From positions 1-64,000 of the forward strand of contig NZ_FOYH01000009.1 in assembly GCF_900116015.1 (NCBI RefSeq): a stretch of 64,000 nucleotides of DNA, written 5' to 3'. Below, piece after piece: positions 1 through 7,842 of this stretch. Each line of letters starts with the position of its first letter. Position 1 is the stretch's first letter. The notes under the pieces are model-generated. The model had not been told where the DNA came from. It saw only the letters and a program-made list of their open reading frames with translations, and ran no database searches. The stretch is from Enterobacter sp. kpr-6 (lineage in GTDB: Bacteria; Pseudomonadota; Gammaproteobacteria; Enterobacterales; Enterobacteriaceae). The position numbers were made by a program, and so were the translations under genes.

Positions 1-36
1 GGTCTCCCCATGCGAGAGTAGGGAACTGCCAGGCAT
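1..36 (+). rRNA. rrf: 5S ribosomal RNA, 3' end only
   Basis: The first 36 bases match the conserved 3' end of enterobacterial 5S rRNA, ending in the strand that closes helix I (CTGCCAGGCAT). The rest of the gene and the rrn operon lie before the window. No tRNA gene follows; a terminator comes 14 bases later, as in E. coli rrn operons that lack distal tRNAs. Confidence 0.95.
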
Positions 37-49
37 CAATCAAGTGAAG

Positions 50-76
50 AGGCCATCCGGAAGGATGGCCTTTTTG
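50..76 (+). terminator. rrn operon intrinsic terminator
   Basis: Perfect 8-bp stem GGCCATCC / GGATGGCC with a GGAA loop (51-70), followed by five T residues. It sits just downstream of the 5S gene and is the evident end of the rrn transcript. Confidence 0.9.
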
Positions 77-165
77 CGTTTCTGCGCGTCAGACGCCGGC
101 GGGCAGCGCGCACCCCCGATCCCGCCTACAATGATCATCATCAGCCCTTAACGATGAGGTCACCT

Positions 166-621
166 TTGCCAAATCCGCCTTTCAACTATCAGCAGGATTT
201 TAAAAACCTCGATTTTCGCCAGCACCCTGAGCTTTATCAGGTCGGTCGCGGCGAGCAAGGCGTCCTGCTTGTCGAACCCTATAAAAGCGAAATTCTTCCC
301 CTCTGGCGCTTCAAAAACCCTGAAATTGCCGCTGTTTCAGCCCAACAAATCTACGATAAATTCGAAGAATACCGTCAGCAGGATGATTTTGTCGGCATGG
401 ATATGGCCCGTAAGTTCATCCAGATGGGCTATACACGCGCCAGACGGTACGCCAATCATCCAGGCGGGCGAAAATATGATCCCGACAAAAACGTTCTTCC
501 CCGACAAAATGATCCCGTTAAGGCCGAAGCTGCCGCTATCTTCAAAAAATGGTGGGATAAATTACGCGCCGACGACGATTATTTGCGACGTAAAAAAGCG
601 CATCAGGAAAAGTATGGCTGA
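166..621 (+). CDS. DUF4385 domain protein
   Basis: Cytoplasmic protein of about 151 residues with no signal peptide or membrane segment. It resembles the DUF4385 family (FNYQQDFKNLDFRQHPELYQVGRGEQGV near the start; a basic, aromatic C-terminal half with GMDMARKFIQMGYTRARRYA). Function is unknown. An in-frame ATG at 154 has no ribosome binding site. The TTG at 166 has TGAGG six bases upstream and gives an N-terminus, (M)PNPPFNY, that fits my memory of the family better, so I chose TTG; the ATG adds only four residues. It lies between an rrn operon and metA, where E. coli has yjaA/yjaB, so this slot is variable between genera. No terminator is visible before the metA control region. Confidence 0.75.
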   Translation: MPNPPFNYQQDFKNLDFRQHPELYQVGRGEQGVLLVEPYKSEILPLWRFKNPEIAAVSAQQIYDKFEEYRQQDDFVGMDMARKFIQMGYTRARRYANHPGGRKYDPDKNVLPRQNDPVKAEAAAIFKKWWDKLRADDDYLRRKKAHQEKYG

Positions 622-690
622 CGGCACTTCTTGAAACTTTCTCACACACCACATGCAGGCTCGACATTTAGCCCATTCCTGGTTATTGTC

Positions 691-722
691 AGCTATCTGG
701 ATGTCTAAACGTTTAAACGTAT
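691..722 (+). promoter_or_regulatory. MetJ operator of metA (four tandem met boxes)
   Basis: Four contiguous 8-mers resemble the met box AGACGTCT: AGCTATCT, GGATGTCT, AAACGTTT and AAACGTAT (5, 6, 6 and 6 of 8 matches). They end 19 bases before metA. Tandem met boxes bound cooperatively by MetJ with S-adenosylmethionine are the known repressor target of metA in E. coli. Confidence 0.8.
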
Positions 723-741
723 GCTGTGAGGATATAAGGTT

Positions 742-1671
742 ATGCCGATTCGGGTGCAGGACGAGCTACCAGCCGTCAATTTCTTACGCGATGAAAATGT
801 CTTTGTCATGACGACATCGCGCGCAACAGGTCAGGAAATCCGCCCTCTGAAGGTGCTGATCCTCAACCTGATGCCCAAGAAAATCGAAACGGAAAACCAG
901 TTTCTGCGCCTGCTTTCCAACTCGCCGTTGCAGGTAGACATTCAGCTACTGCGTATCGACGCGCGTGAATCACGCAACACGCCCGCTGAACACCTGAATA
1001 ATTTCTACTGTAACTTTGATGAGATCTGTCACGATAACTTCGATGGCCTGATCGTCACCGGCGCGCCGCTGGGCCTGGTAGAATTTAATGATGTTGCCTA
1101 CTGGCCGCAGATCAAACAGGTTTTAGAGTGGGCCAAAGATCACGTGACCTCGACGCTGTTTGTCTGTTGGGCGGTGCAGGCCGCGCTCAATATCCTGTAT
1201 GGCATCCCCAAGCAAACCCGCAAAGAAAAGCTCTCCGGCGTATATGAACACCACATCACTCACGAACATGCGCTGTTGACGCGCGGTTTTGATGACTCTT
1301 TTCTTGCCCCGCACTCGCGCTTTGCTGATTTCCCGGCAGCCCTTATCCGCGATTACACCGACTTAGAGATCCTCGCTGAAACCGATGATGGCGACGCCTA
1401 TCTCTTTGCCAGCAAAGACAAACGCATTGCCTTTGTGACAGGCCATCCTGAGTACGACGCCGACACGCTGGCAGGCGAGTATTTTCGTGACGTAGAGGCA
1501 GGACTGGATCCGGACGTGCCGTACAACTATTTCCCCGGCAATGATCCTGCGAAAACGCCGCGCGCCAGCTGGCGCAGCCATGGCAACCTGTTGTTTACCA
1601 ACTGGCTCAACTATTACGTTTACCAGATCACACCGTTCGATCTGCGCCATATGAATCCCACACTGGATTAA
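742..1671 (+). CDS. metA: homoserine O-succinyltransferase
   Basis: Transfers succinyl from succinyl-CoA to L-homoserine, the first committed step of methionine synthesis in the cytoplasm. It is 309 residues, the same length as E. coli MetA. The class-I amidotransferase-like fold keeps the acyl-accepting Cys142 (FVCWAVQ), His235 and Glu237 (TGHPEYD) and Lys46 (MPKK). TGAGGA lies nine bases before the ATG. It is a single-gene unit between met boxes and a strong hairpin terminator, so repression by MetJ is expected. With metH at 7.8 kb, the first and last steps of homocysteine-to-methionine synthesis are both in this window. Confidence 0.98.
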   Translation: MPIRVQDELPAVNFLRDENVFVMTTSRATGQEIRPLKVLILNLMPKKIETENQFLRLLSNSPLQVDIQLLRIDARESRNTPAEHLNNFYCNFDEICHDNFDGLIVTGAPLGLVEFNDVAYWPQIKQVLEWAKDHVTSTLFVCWAVQAALNILYGIPKQTRKEKLSGVYEHHITHEHALLTRGFDDSFLAPHSRFADFPAALIRDYTDLEILAETDDGDAYLFASKDKRIAFVTGHPEYDADTLAGEYFRDVEAGLDPDVPYNYFPGNDPAKTPRASWRSHGNLLFTNWLNYYVYQITPFDLRHMNPTLD

Positions 1672-1687
1672 GCGTTTCAGCCTTCAT

Positions 1688-1713
1688 AAAAGCACCTTCG
1701 GGTGCTTTTTTTA
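1688..1713 (+). terminator. metA terminator
   Basis: AAAAGCACC-TTCG-GGTGCTTTTTTT: a hairpin with a UUCG tetraloop and a run of seven Ts, 17 bases after the metA stop. Confidence 0.92.
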
Positions 1714-1788
1714 TTTCTGAAAACCACTTCATGCTTTGTACAAACTTTATTCTCACTGTTATCAATAGGTTAAATGTATATTAAATTT

Positions 1789-1860
1789 AAAATGGAAATT
1801 GTTTTTGATTTTAGTTTTTTATTGAGTAGTCTTAATTGTGCTGAACGAAAACTGCACAAT
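1789..1860 (+). promoter_or_regulatory. aceB control region with IclR operator
   Basis: A very AT-rich stretch contains TGGAAATTGTTTTTGATTTT (1793-1812) and then GAGTAGTCTTAATTGTGC. As I recall it, the E. coli aceBAK promoter has nearly the same words in the same order at the site where IclR binds. Conservation of this block across an otherwise diverged leader is the evidence. The long T runs also suit a bent, IHF-type site, which is inference. Confidence 0.65.
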
Positions 1861-1915
1861 TCTGCTTTCGTTCGCGATAGGGGGATTTTTTCTGATCAAC
1901 GACGAGGAGCCACGC

Positions 1916-3517
1916 ATGACGCAACAGGCAACGACAACCGAAGAACTGGCCTTCAGCCAGCCCTTTGGCGAGCAGGAGAAGCAAATTCTGACGCCAGACG
2001 CCGTTCAGTTTCTCAGCGAGCTGGTCGCGCGCTTTACGCCAAAACGCAACAAACTACTGGCGGCCCGCATCCAGCAACAGCAGGATATTGATAACGGCAC
2101 GCTGCCGGATTTCATTTCGGAAACCGCTTCCATTCGTGAAGGTAACTGGCAAATCCGCGGTATTCCGCGCGACTTACAGGATCGTCGGGTAGAAATCACC
2201 GGCCCGGTTGAGCGCAAAATGGTGATTAACGCCCTCAACGCCAATGTGAAAGTTTTCATGGCGGATTTTGAGGATTCGCTGGCCCCCAACTGGCACAAAG
2301 TCATCGACGGGCAAATCAACCTGCGTGACGCGGTGAACGGTACCATCAGCTACACCAATGAAGCCGGAAAAATCTACCAGCTTAAACCCGATCCGGCGGT
2401 ACTGATTTGCCGTGTGCGTGGCCTGCATTTGCCGGAAAAACACGTCACCTGGCGCAATGAGGCCATCCCCGGCAGCCTGTTTGACTTCGCGCTCTACTTC
2501 TTCCATAACCACAAAAATCTGCTCGCCAAAGGCAGCGGCCCCTATTTTTACCTGCCGAAAATACAGGCCTGGCAGGAAGCCGCCTGGTGGAGCGAGGTAT
2601 TCAGCTACACCGAAGACCGCTTCAACCTGCCACGCGGCACCATCAAAGCCACGCTGCTGATTGAAACCCTGCCTGCGGTCTTCCAGATGGACGAGATCCT
2701 CCACGCGCTGCGCGACCACATCGTCGGACTCAACTGTGGCCGCTGGGATTACATTTTCAGCTACATCAAAACGCTGAAAAACTACCCGGACCGCGTGCTG
2801 CCGGATCGCCAGGTCGTGACGATGGACAAACCTTTTCTTAACGCTTACTCGCGCCTGCTGATTAAAACCTGTCATCGCCGGGGCGCATTTGCCATGGGCG
2901 GCATGGCGGCATTTATCCCAAGCAAAGAGAGCGAGCGCAATAACTGGGTGCTCAACAAAGTAAAAGCTGACAAAGAGCTGGAAGCGAAGAACGGTCACGA
3001 CGGCACCTGGATTGCGCATCCAGGGCTGGGCGATACGGTCATGGATATTTTCAACGCCGCCCTTGGCGACAGGCAAAACCAGCTCTCCGTAACCCGCGAA
3101 GAGGACGCCCCTATCACCGCAGAACACTTGCTGGCTCCCTGTGATGGCGAGCGTACCGAAGAGGGGATGCGCGCGAACATTCGTGTCGCGGTGCAGTACA
3201 TCGAAGCGTGGATCTCCGGCAATGGCTGCGTGCCGATTTACGGCCTGATGGAAGATGCGGCGACGGCGGAGATCTCGCGCACCTCGATCTGGCAGTGGAT
3301 CCATCACGAAAAGACGCTGAGCGATGGCACGCCGGTCACCAAAGCGCTGTTCCGCCAGATGCTTGGCGAAGAAATGAGGGTGATCCAGGACGAGCTGGGC
3401 GAACACCGCTTTAGCAGCGGTCGTTTTGACGATGCCGCACGCTTGATGGAGCAAATTACCACCTCCGACGAGCTGATCGATTTCCTGACGCTGCCCGGCT
3501 ACCGCCTGCTTGCGTAA
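1916..3517 (+). CDS. aceB: malate synthase A
   Basis: Condenses glyoxylate with acetyl-CoA to malate, the second step of the glyoxylate shunt used for growth on acetate. With the ATG at 1916 it is 533 residues, as in E. coli, starting MTQQATTTEELAF; GAGGAG at 1904-1909 is an ideal ribosome binding site. An upstream in-frame extension to 1838 lacks both homology and such a site. Family motifs include GPVERKM, DFEDS (catalytic Asp/Glu loop), GLNCGRWDYIFS and CDGERTEEGMRAN. First gene of aceBAK; aceA follows 30 bases later. Expected to be repressed by IclR. Confidence 0.98.
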   Translation: MTQQATTTEELAFSQPFGEQEKQILTPDAVQFLSELVARFTPKRNKLLAARIQQQQDIDNGTLPDFISETASIREGNWQIRGIPRDLQDRRVEITGPVERKMVINALNANVKVFMADFEDSLAPNWHKVIDGQINLRDAVNGTISYTNEAGKIYQLKPDPAVLICRVRGLHLPEKHVTWRNEAIPGSLFDFALYFFHNHKNLLAKGSGPYFYLPKIQAWQEAAWWSEVFSYTEDRFNLPRGTIKATLLIETLPAVFQMDEILHALRDHIVGLNCGRWDYIFSYIKTLKNYPDRVLPDRQVVTMDKPFLNAYSRLLIKTCHRRGAFAMGGMAAFIPSKESERNNWVLNKVKADKELEAKNGHDGTWIAHPGLGDTVMDIFNAALGDRQNQLSVTREEDAPITAEHLLAPCDGERTEEGMRANIRVAVQYIEAWISGNGCVPIYGLMEDAATAEISRTSIWQWIHHEKTLSDGTPVTKALFRQMLGEEMRVIQDELGEHRFSSGRFDDAARLMEQITTSDELIDFLTLPGYRLLA

Positions 3518-3547
3518 CTCACCCGATAACAATAAGGAGCATCTGCC

Positions 3548-4852
3548 ATGAAAACCCGTACCCAACAAATCGAACAATTACAACAAGAATGGACAAACCC
3601 GCGCTGGGAAGGCATCACCCGCCCGTACAGTGCCGAAGAGGTGGTGAAACTGCGCGGATCGGTGAACCCGGAATGCACGCTGGCGCAACTGGGCGCGGCC
3701 AAATTGTGGCGTCTGCTGCATGGCGACGCGAAAAAAGGCTACATCAACAGCCTCGGCGCGCTGACCGGCGGGCAGGCGTTGCAGCAGGCGAAAGCGGGGA
3801 TCGAAGCGGTGTATCTTTCCGGCTGGCAGGTTGCCGCCGACGCGAACCTGGCGTCGAGCATGTACCCGGATCAATCCCTCTATCCAGCGAATTCGGTGCC
3901 CTCGGTGGTGGATCGGATCAACAACACCTTCCGCCGCGCGGATCAGATCCAGTGGTCAGCGGGCATTGAGCCGAACGATCCGCGCTACGTGGATTACTTC
4001 CTGCCGATCGTTGCCGATGCAGAAGCCGGGTTTGGCGGGGTGCTGAATGCATTCGAACTGATGAAATCGATGATCGAAGCGGGCGCGGCAGCGGTGCATT
4101 TTGAAGATCAGCTCGCCTCGGTGAAAAAATGCGGTCACATGGGCGGCAAAGTGCTGGTGCCGACGCAGGAAGCGATTCAGAAACTGGTCGCCGCGCGCCT
4201 GGCTGCCGATGTCATGGGCGTACCGACGCTGTTAATCGCCCGTACCGATGCCGATGCCGCCGATCTCATCACGTCCGACTGTGACGAATACGATCGGGAA
4301 TTTATTACCGGCGAACGCACCAGCGAAGGTTTCTACCGGACTCGCGCGGGCATCGAGCAGGCGATCAGCCGGGGCCTGGCTTACGCGCCGTATGCCGATC
4401 TGGTGTGGTGCGAAACTTCGACCCCGGACCTTGAACTGGCGCGTCGTTTTGCCGAAGCCATTCACGCGAAATACCCCGGCAAACTGCTGGCTTACAACTG
4501 CTCGCCGTCGTTTAACTGGCAGAAAAACCTCGATGATAAAACCATCGCCAGCTTCCAGCAGCAGTTGTCGGAGATGGGCTACAAATACCAGTTCATCACG
4601 CTCGCGGGTATTCACAGCATGTGGTTCAACATGTTTGACCTGGCCCACGCCTACGCTCAGGGCGAGGGGATGCGTCACTACGTGGAGAAAGTCCAGCAGC
4701 CGGAATTCGCCGCCGCCAAAGAAGGTTACACCTTTGTCTCCCACCAGCAGGAAGTGGGGACAGGGTACTTCGATAAAGTGACGACGATTATTCAGGGCGG
4801 CGTCTCGTCAGTGACGGCGCTGACGGGTTCCACGGAAGAACAACAGTTCTGA
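3548..4852 (+). CDS. aceA: isocitrate lyase
   Basis: Splits isocitrate into succinate and glyoxylate, diverting carbon from the two decarboxylating steps of the TCA cycle. It is 434 residues, equal to E. coli AceA. The catalytic loop KKCGHMGGK has Cys195 and His197, and the TIM-barrel metal site FEDQ and the NCSPSFNW segment are intact. AAGGAG at 3534-3539 precedes the ATG. Second gene of aceBAK. The 125-base gap before aceK is filled by a palindromic repeat, whereas aceB-aceA are closely spaced, consistent with much lower expression of aceK. Confidence 0.98.
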   Translation: MKTRTQQIEQLQQEWTNPRWEGITRPYSAEEVVKLRGSVNPECTLAQLGAAKLWRLLHGDAKKGYINSLGALTGGQALQQAKAGIEAVYLSGWQVAADANLASSMYPDQSLYPANSVPSVVDRINNTFRRADQIQWSAGIEPNDPRYVDYFLPIVADAEAGFGGVLNAFELMKSMIEAGAAAVHFEDQLASVKKCGHMGGKVLVPTQEAIQKLVAARLAADVMGVPTLLIARTDADAADLITSDCDEYDREFITGERTSEGFYRTRAGIEQAISRGLAYAPYADLVWCETSTPDLELARRFAEAIHAKYPGKLLAYNCSPSFNWQKNLDDKTIASFQQQLSEMGYKYQFITLAGIHSMWFNMFDLAHAYAQGEGMRHYVEKVQQPEFAAAKEGYTFVSHQQEVGTGYFDKVTTIIQGGVSSVTALTGSTEEQQF

Positions 4853-4863
4853 GTTTTCTCCTT

Positions 4864-4963
4864 TCACCCTCTCCCTGAGGGAGAGGGAATAGATTGCTCC
4901 CTTTCCGGGAAGAGGGGACGCGCTTTTCACCCTCTCCCCACGGGAGAGGGCCGGGGTGAGGGG
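4864..4963 (+). repeat. REP-like palindromic repeat, locus A (aceA-aceK)
   Basis: Two copies of the CCCTCTCCC-n4-GGGAGAGGG hairpin core flank a decayed middle hairpin (CTCCCTTTCCGGGAAGAGGG). The right end GGCCGGGGTGAGGGG is intact and the left end is truncated to TTTCACCCTCTCCC. Orientation is forward (left arm to CCGG arm). It lies inside the aceBAK transcript and ends just before the aceK ribosome binding site, so it would form stable hairpins in the mRNA. Confidence 0.85.
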
Positions 4964-4977
4964 AAAAGGAGATCACA

Positions 4978-6738
4978 ATGACGCGTAACCTGGAACTGTT
5001 AATCGCACAAACCATCCTGCAGGGCTTCGACGCGCAGTATGGGCGTTTTCTGGAAATTACCGCCGGTGCCCAGCAACGCTTTGAGCAGGCGGACTGGCAC
5101 GCCGTGCAGCAGGCGATGAAAAGCCGCATCCATCTTTACGATCATCACGTCGGGCTGGTCGTCGAGCAACTGCGCTGCATCACCGATAACCACAGCCCCG
5201 ACGCCGATCTCCTTCTGCGCGTCAAAGAGCATTACATGCAGTTGCTGCCCGACTATCCGCGTTTTGAAATCGCCGAAAGTTTTTTCAACTCAGTTTACTG
5301 CCGCCTGTTCGATCATCGCTCGCTCACGCCGGATCGACTGTTTGTCTTCAGCTCTCAGCCTGAGCGCCGCTTCCGCACCCTTTCCCGTCCGCTGGCCAAA
5401 AACTTTTTTGCCGGCAATGGATGGGAGACGTTGCTGCATCAGGTGCTTGGCGATTTACCGCTGCGCCTGCCCTGGCAAAATATTTGCCGCGACGTGCGTT
5501 ATATCCTTGAGCACCTGCTGAAAACCTTCGGCCAGGAGGCGCTCAGACACGCCCATTTACAGGTCGCCAACGAGCTGTTTTACCGTAATAAAGCCGCCTG
5601 GCTGGTGGGTAAACTCATTCTGGCGGATGCCACCGTCCCCTTTTTATTACCCATTCACCGCACCGATGACGGCGAACTGTTTGTTGATACCTGTCTGACC
5701 ACCAGCGCCGAAGCCAGCATCGTTTTCGGCTTCGCCCGCTCCTATTTTATGGTGTACGCCCCGTTCCCCGCCGCGCTGGTGGAGTGGCTGCGCGAAATCC
5801 TGCCGGGTAAAACCACCGCCGAACTCTATATGGCGATTGGCTGTCAGAAGCACGGCAAAACCGAGAGTTTCCGTGAATACCTCAACTACATTAGCGCCAG
5901 CGACGAACAGTTTGTTGAAGCGCCCGGCATTCGCGGCATGGTGATGCTGGTGTTTACACTGCCGGGCTTCGACCGGGTATTTAAGGTCATTAAAGATCGC
6001 TTCGCCCCGCAAAAAGAGATGAGTGCCGCCCACGTGCGCGCCTGCTATCAACTGGTGAAAGAGCACGATCGCGTCGGGCGCATGGCCGACACCCAGGAAT
6101 TTGAAAACTTTGTGCTGGAAAAACAGCGCATCGAACCGGCGCTGATGACGCTGTTAATGCAGGAGGCGAGCGGCAAGATCACCGATCTGGGGGATCAAAT
6201 CTCCATCAGCCATCTCTATATTGAGCGGCGGATGGTGCCGCTTAATCTCTGGCTGGAGCAGGTGGAAGGTGCGCAACTGCGCGACGCCATTGAAGAATAC
6301 GGCAACGCCATCCGCCAGTTGGCCGCGGCCAATATCTTCCCCGGCGACATGCTGTTTAAAAATTTCGGCGTCACGCGCCACGGGCGGGTGGTGTTTTACG
6401 ATTACGATGAGATTTGCTACATGACCGAGGTGAATTTCCGCGACATCCCGCAGGCGCGCTACCCGGAGGACGAACTGAGCGCCGAGCCGTGGTACAGCGT
6501 CTCGCCCGGCGATGTCTTCCCGGAAGAGTTCCGCCACTGGCTGTGCGCCGATCCGCGCATCGGGCCACTGTTCGAGGAGATGCACGCGGATCTCTTTCGC
6601 GCCGATTACTGGCGCGCGCTACAAACACGCATCAAAGAGGGCTATGTGGAAGATGTCTACGCCTACCGCCGCCGTCAGCGTTTCTGCGTTCGTGATCCCC
6701 TCACCCTAACCCTCTCCCCAGGGGAGAGGGAAAGTTAA
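4978..6738 (+). CDS. aceK: isocitrate dehydrogenase kinase/phosphatase
   Basis: Bifunctional enzyme that phosphorylates and dephosphorylates isocitrate dehydrogenase, switching the branch point between the TCA cycle and the glyoxylate shunt. It is 586 residues; E. coli AceK is 578. AAGGAG sits eight bases before the ATG. The ATP-binding region ([26 protein letters not shown]) and kinase-like residues ([28 protein letters not shown]) are intact. After [12 protein letters not shown] the normal short C-terminus is gone: the last 14 codons, [14 protein letters not shown], are read from a palindromic repeat that starts at 6697, and the stop codon lies in the repeat's spacer. The change is confined to the extreme tail, so activity is probably kept. 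Confidence 0.97.
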   Translation: MTRNLELLIAQTILQGFDAQYGRFLEITAGAQQRFEQADWHAVQQAMKSRIHLYDHHVGLVVEQLRCITDNHSPDADLLLRVKEHYMQLLPDYPRFEIAESFFNSVYCRLFDHRSLTPDRLFVFSSQPERRFRTLSRPLAKNFFAGNGWETLLHQVLGDLPLRLPWQNICRDVRYILEHLLKTFGQEALRHAHLQVANELFYRNKAAWLVGKLILADATVPFLLPIHRTDDGELFVDTCLTTSAEASIVFGFARSYFMVYAPFPAALVEWLREILPGKTTAELYMAIGCQKHGKTESFREYLNYISASDEQFVEAPGIRGMVMLVFTLPGFDRVFKVIKDRFAPQKEMSAAHVRACYQLVKEHDRVGRMADTQEFENFVLEKQRIEPALMTLLMQEASGKITDLGDQISISHLYIERRMVPLNLWLEQVEGAQLRDAIEEYGNAIRQLAAANIFPGDMLFKNFGVTRHGRVVFYDYDEICYMTEVNFRDIPQARYPEDELSAEPWYSVSPGDVFPEEFRHWLCADPRIGPLFEEMHADLFRADYWRALQTRIKEGYVEDVYAYRRRQRFCVRDPLTLTLSPGERES

Positions 6739-6810
6739 TGCCCTCTCCAGGCGGATGAGTGGGGGCTGTTTTTCTCCCTCTCCCATCGGGAGAGGGCCGG
6801 GGTGAGGGGG
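6697..6810 (+). repeat. REP-like palindromic repeat, locus B (overlaps aceK 3' end)
   Basis: Forward-oriented pair. The left unit CCCCTCACCCTAACC... with hairpin core (6710-6730) overlaps the last 13 sense codons and the stop of aceK. An eroded middle follows, then the right unit CCCTCTCCCATCGGGAGAGGG ending in CCGGGGTGAGGGG. It fills the gap between convergent aceK and iclR and may end transcription from both sides, though it lacks a U-tract. Confidence 0.88.
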
Positions 6811-6818
6811 AATGCGGT

Positions 6819-7649
6819 TCAGCGTACCCCGCCATACGCCAGCGTCACTTCCTTCGCCGCTTTAATCACCAGCGCACCCAGCTCCGTCACGCGGTCGTCG
6901 GTAATGCGCGAAATCGGCCCGGAAATGGAGATCGCCGCAAAAGGCGTGCGGTGCTCGTCATAAATACAGGCCGCCACGCAGCGCAGGCCGAGCGCGTGTT
7001 CTTCATCATCAAACGAATAACCGCGCTTGCGCGTCTGGGCGAGGTCATCTTTCAGATGCACCGGCGACACCAGCGTCGCGTGCGTATACACATGCAGCCC
7101 CTGGCGATGCAGCAAGCCGGTCACCTGCTCCTCGCTAAGCTGTGACAAAAACGCCTTCCCCGCGCCGGACGCATGCATCGGCAGCTTGCCGCCAATCGGC
7201 GCGGACATACGCATCAACTGTGTACACTGCACCTGGTCGATAATAATCGCCTGGTGATCGGCCGGGTCGAGCACCGCCAGATTGACCGTCTCGCCGGAAT
7301 CTTCCATCAGTTTGCGCAGAATCGGGTGCACAATCGCCAGCAAATTGCGGCTCTGTAAAAAGCTACTGCCGACCATAAACGCATGTGCGCCCACGGCCCA
7401 GTGCCCGAGTTCGCCCACCTGACGGACAAACCCCAGTTGTTGCATGGTGGTCAGCAAACGATGCGTGGTGGAATTCGGCAGGCCCGCCTGTTGCGCCAGT
7501 TCCGTCAGCGCCACGCTGCCGTGGGATTCCGCGATCCACTCCAGTAGCTTCAGGCCGCGCGTTAATGACTGCACCTGCCCGGTGGGCTGTGCTGCCGCGC
7601 TTGTTGACGCGGGTTTTCTTCCGCGTTTCGCGGGAACGGTGGCAACCAT
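6819..7649 (-). CDS. iclR: glyoxylate bypass operon repressor IclR
   Basis: IclR-family repressor of aceBAK; glyoxylate and pyruvate modulate its DNA binding in E. coli. It is 276 residues from the ATG at 7649, which has AAAGGAG seven bases upstream; an in-frame ATG 11 codons earlier (7682) lacks a good site. After a basic N-terminus (AKRGRKP) comes a winged helix-turn-helix (about residues 25-90; GSVALTELAQQAGLPNSTTHRLL), then the effector domain with the ASGAGKAFL and GYSFDDEEHALGLRCVAA segments. Convergent with aceK across repeat B. An IclR-like site in its own promoter suggests autoregulation. Confidence 0.96.
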   Translation of the reverse strand: MVATVPAKRGRKPASTSAAAQPTGQVQSLTRGLKLLEWIAESHGSVALTELAQQAGLPNSTTHRLLTTMQQLGFVRQVGELGHWAVGAHAFMVGSSFLQSRNLLAIVHPILRKLMEDSGETVNLAVLDPADHQAIIIDQVQCTQLMRMSAPIGGKLPMHASGAGKAFLSQLSEEQVTGLLHRQGLHVYTHATLVSPVHLKDDLAQTRKRGYSFDDEEHALGLRCVAACIYDEHRTPFAAISISGPISRITDDRVTELGALVIKAAKEVTLAYGGVR

Positions 7650-7672
7650 GGCAGACTCCTTTTTCTGTATCG

Positions 7673-7687
7673 TGGAAATCATTTTCG
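7673..7687. promoter_or_regulatory. IclR operator-like site upstream of iclR
   Basis: TGGAAATCATTTTCG matches the IclR family palindrome TGGAAAT-n-ATTTCCA at 12 of 14 defined positions. It lies 24 bases upstream of the iclR start, suggesting autorepression, which is known in E. coli. It shares its left half, TGGAAAT, with the site before aceB. Confidence 0.6.
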
Positions 7688-7738
7688 TTTCATTTGATTA
7701 TAATGCAACCATCCCGTGACTGATCGGATGAGTCGAAG

Positions 7739-7757
7739 TGAACATGTCTCATGTTCA
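7739..7757. promoter_or_regulatory. 19-bp perfect palindrome between iclR and metH
   Basis: TGAACATG-TCT-CATGTTCA: 8-bp arms with a 3-base centre, about 85 bases before the metH start. TGAA/TTCA are the outer bases of MetR half sites and metH is a MetR target in E. coli, but the MetR spacing is five bases between TGAA and TTCA, so the assignment is tentative. Confidence 0.45.
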
Positions 7758-7842
7758 GCGCTGTTCTCTTTTCCACCTGTGCGGTTTATGACAGTATGGA
7801 CCGCTGGCCTTGTGGGCCTGGTTGAGCGTCGTGGGAGCACTC

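Noticed and set aside
2174-3577. 467-codon open frame on the minus strand across aceB
   Set aside because: It is wholly antisense to a full-length aceB, has no ribosome binding site and no recognisable domain; such shadows are common opposite high-GC genes.
7810-7842. N-terminal extension of metH from 7810
   Set aside because: The extra residues [11 protein letters not shown] have no homology, and the GTG at 7843 has the ribosome binding site and gives the exact E. coli length.
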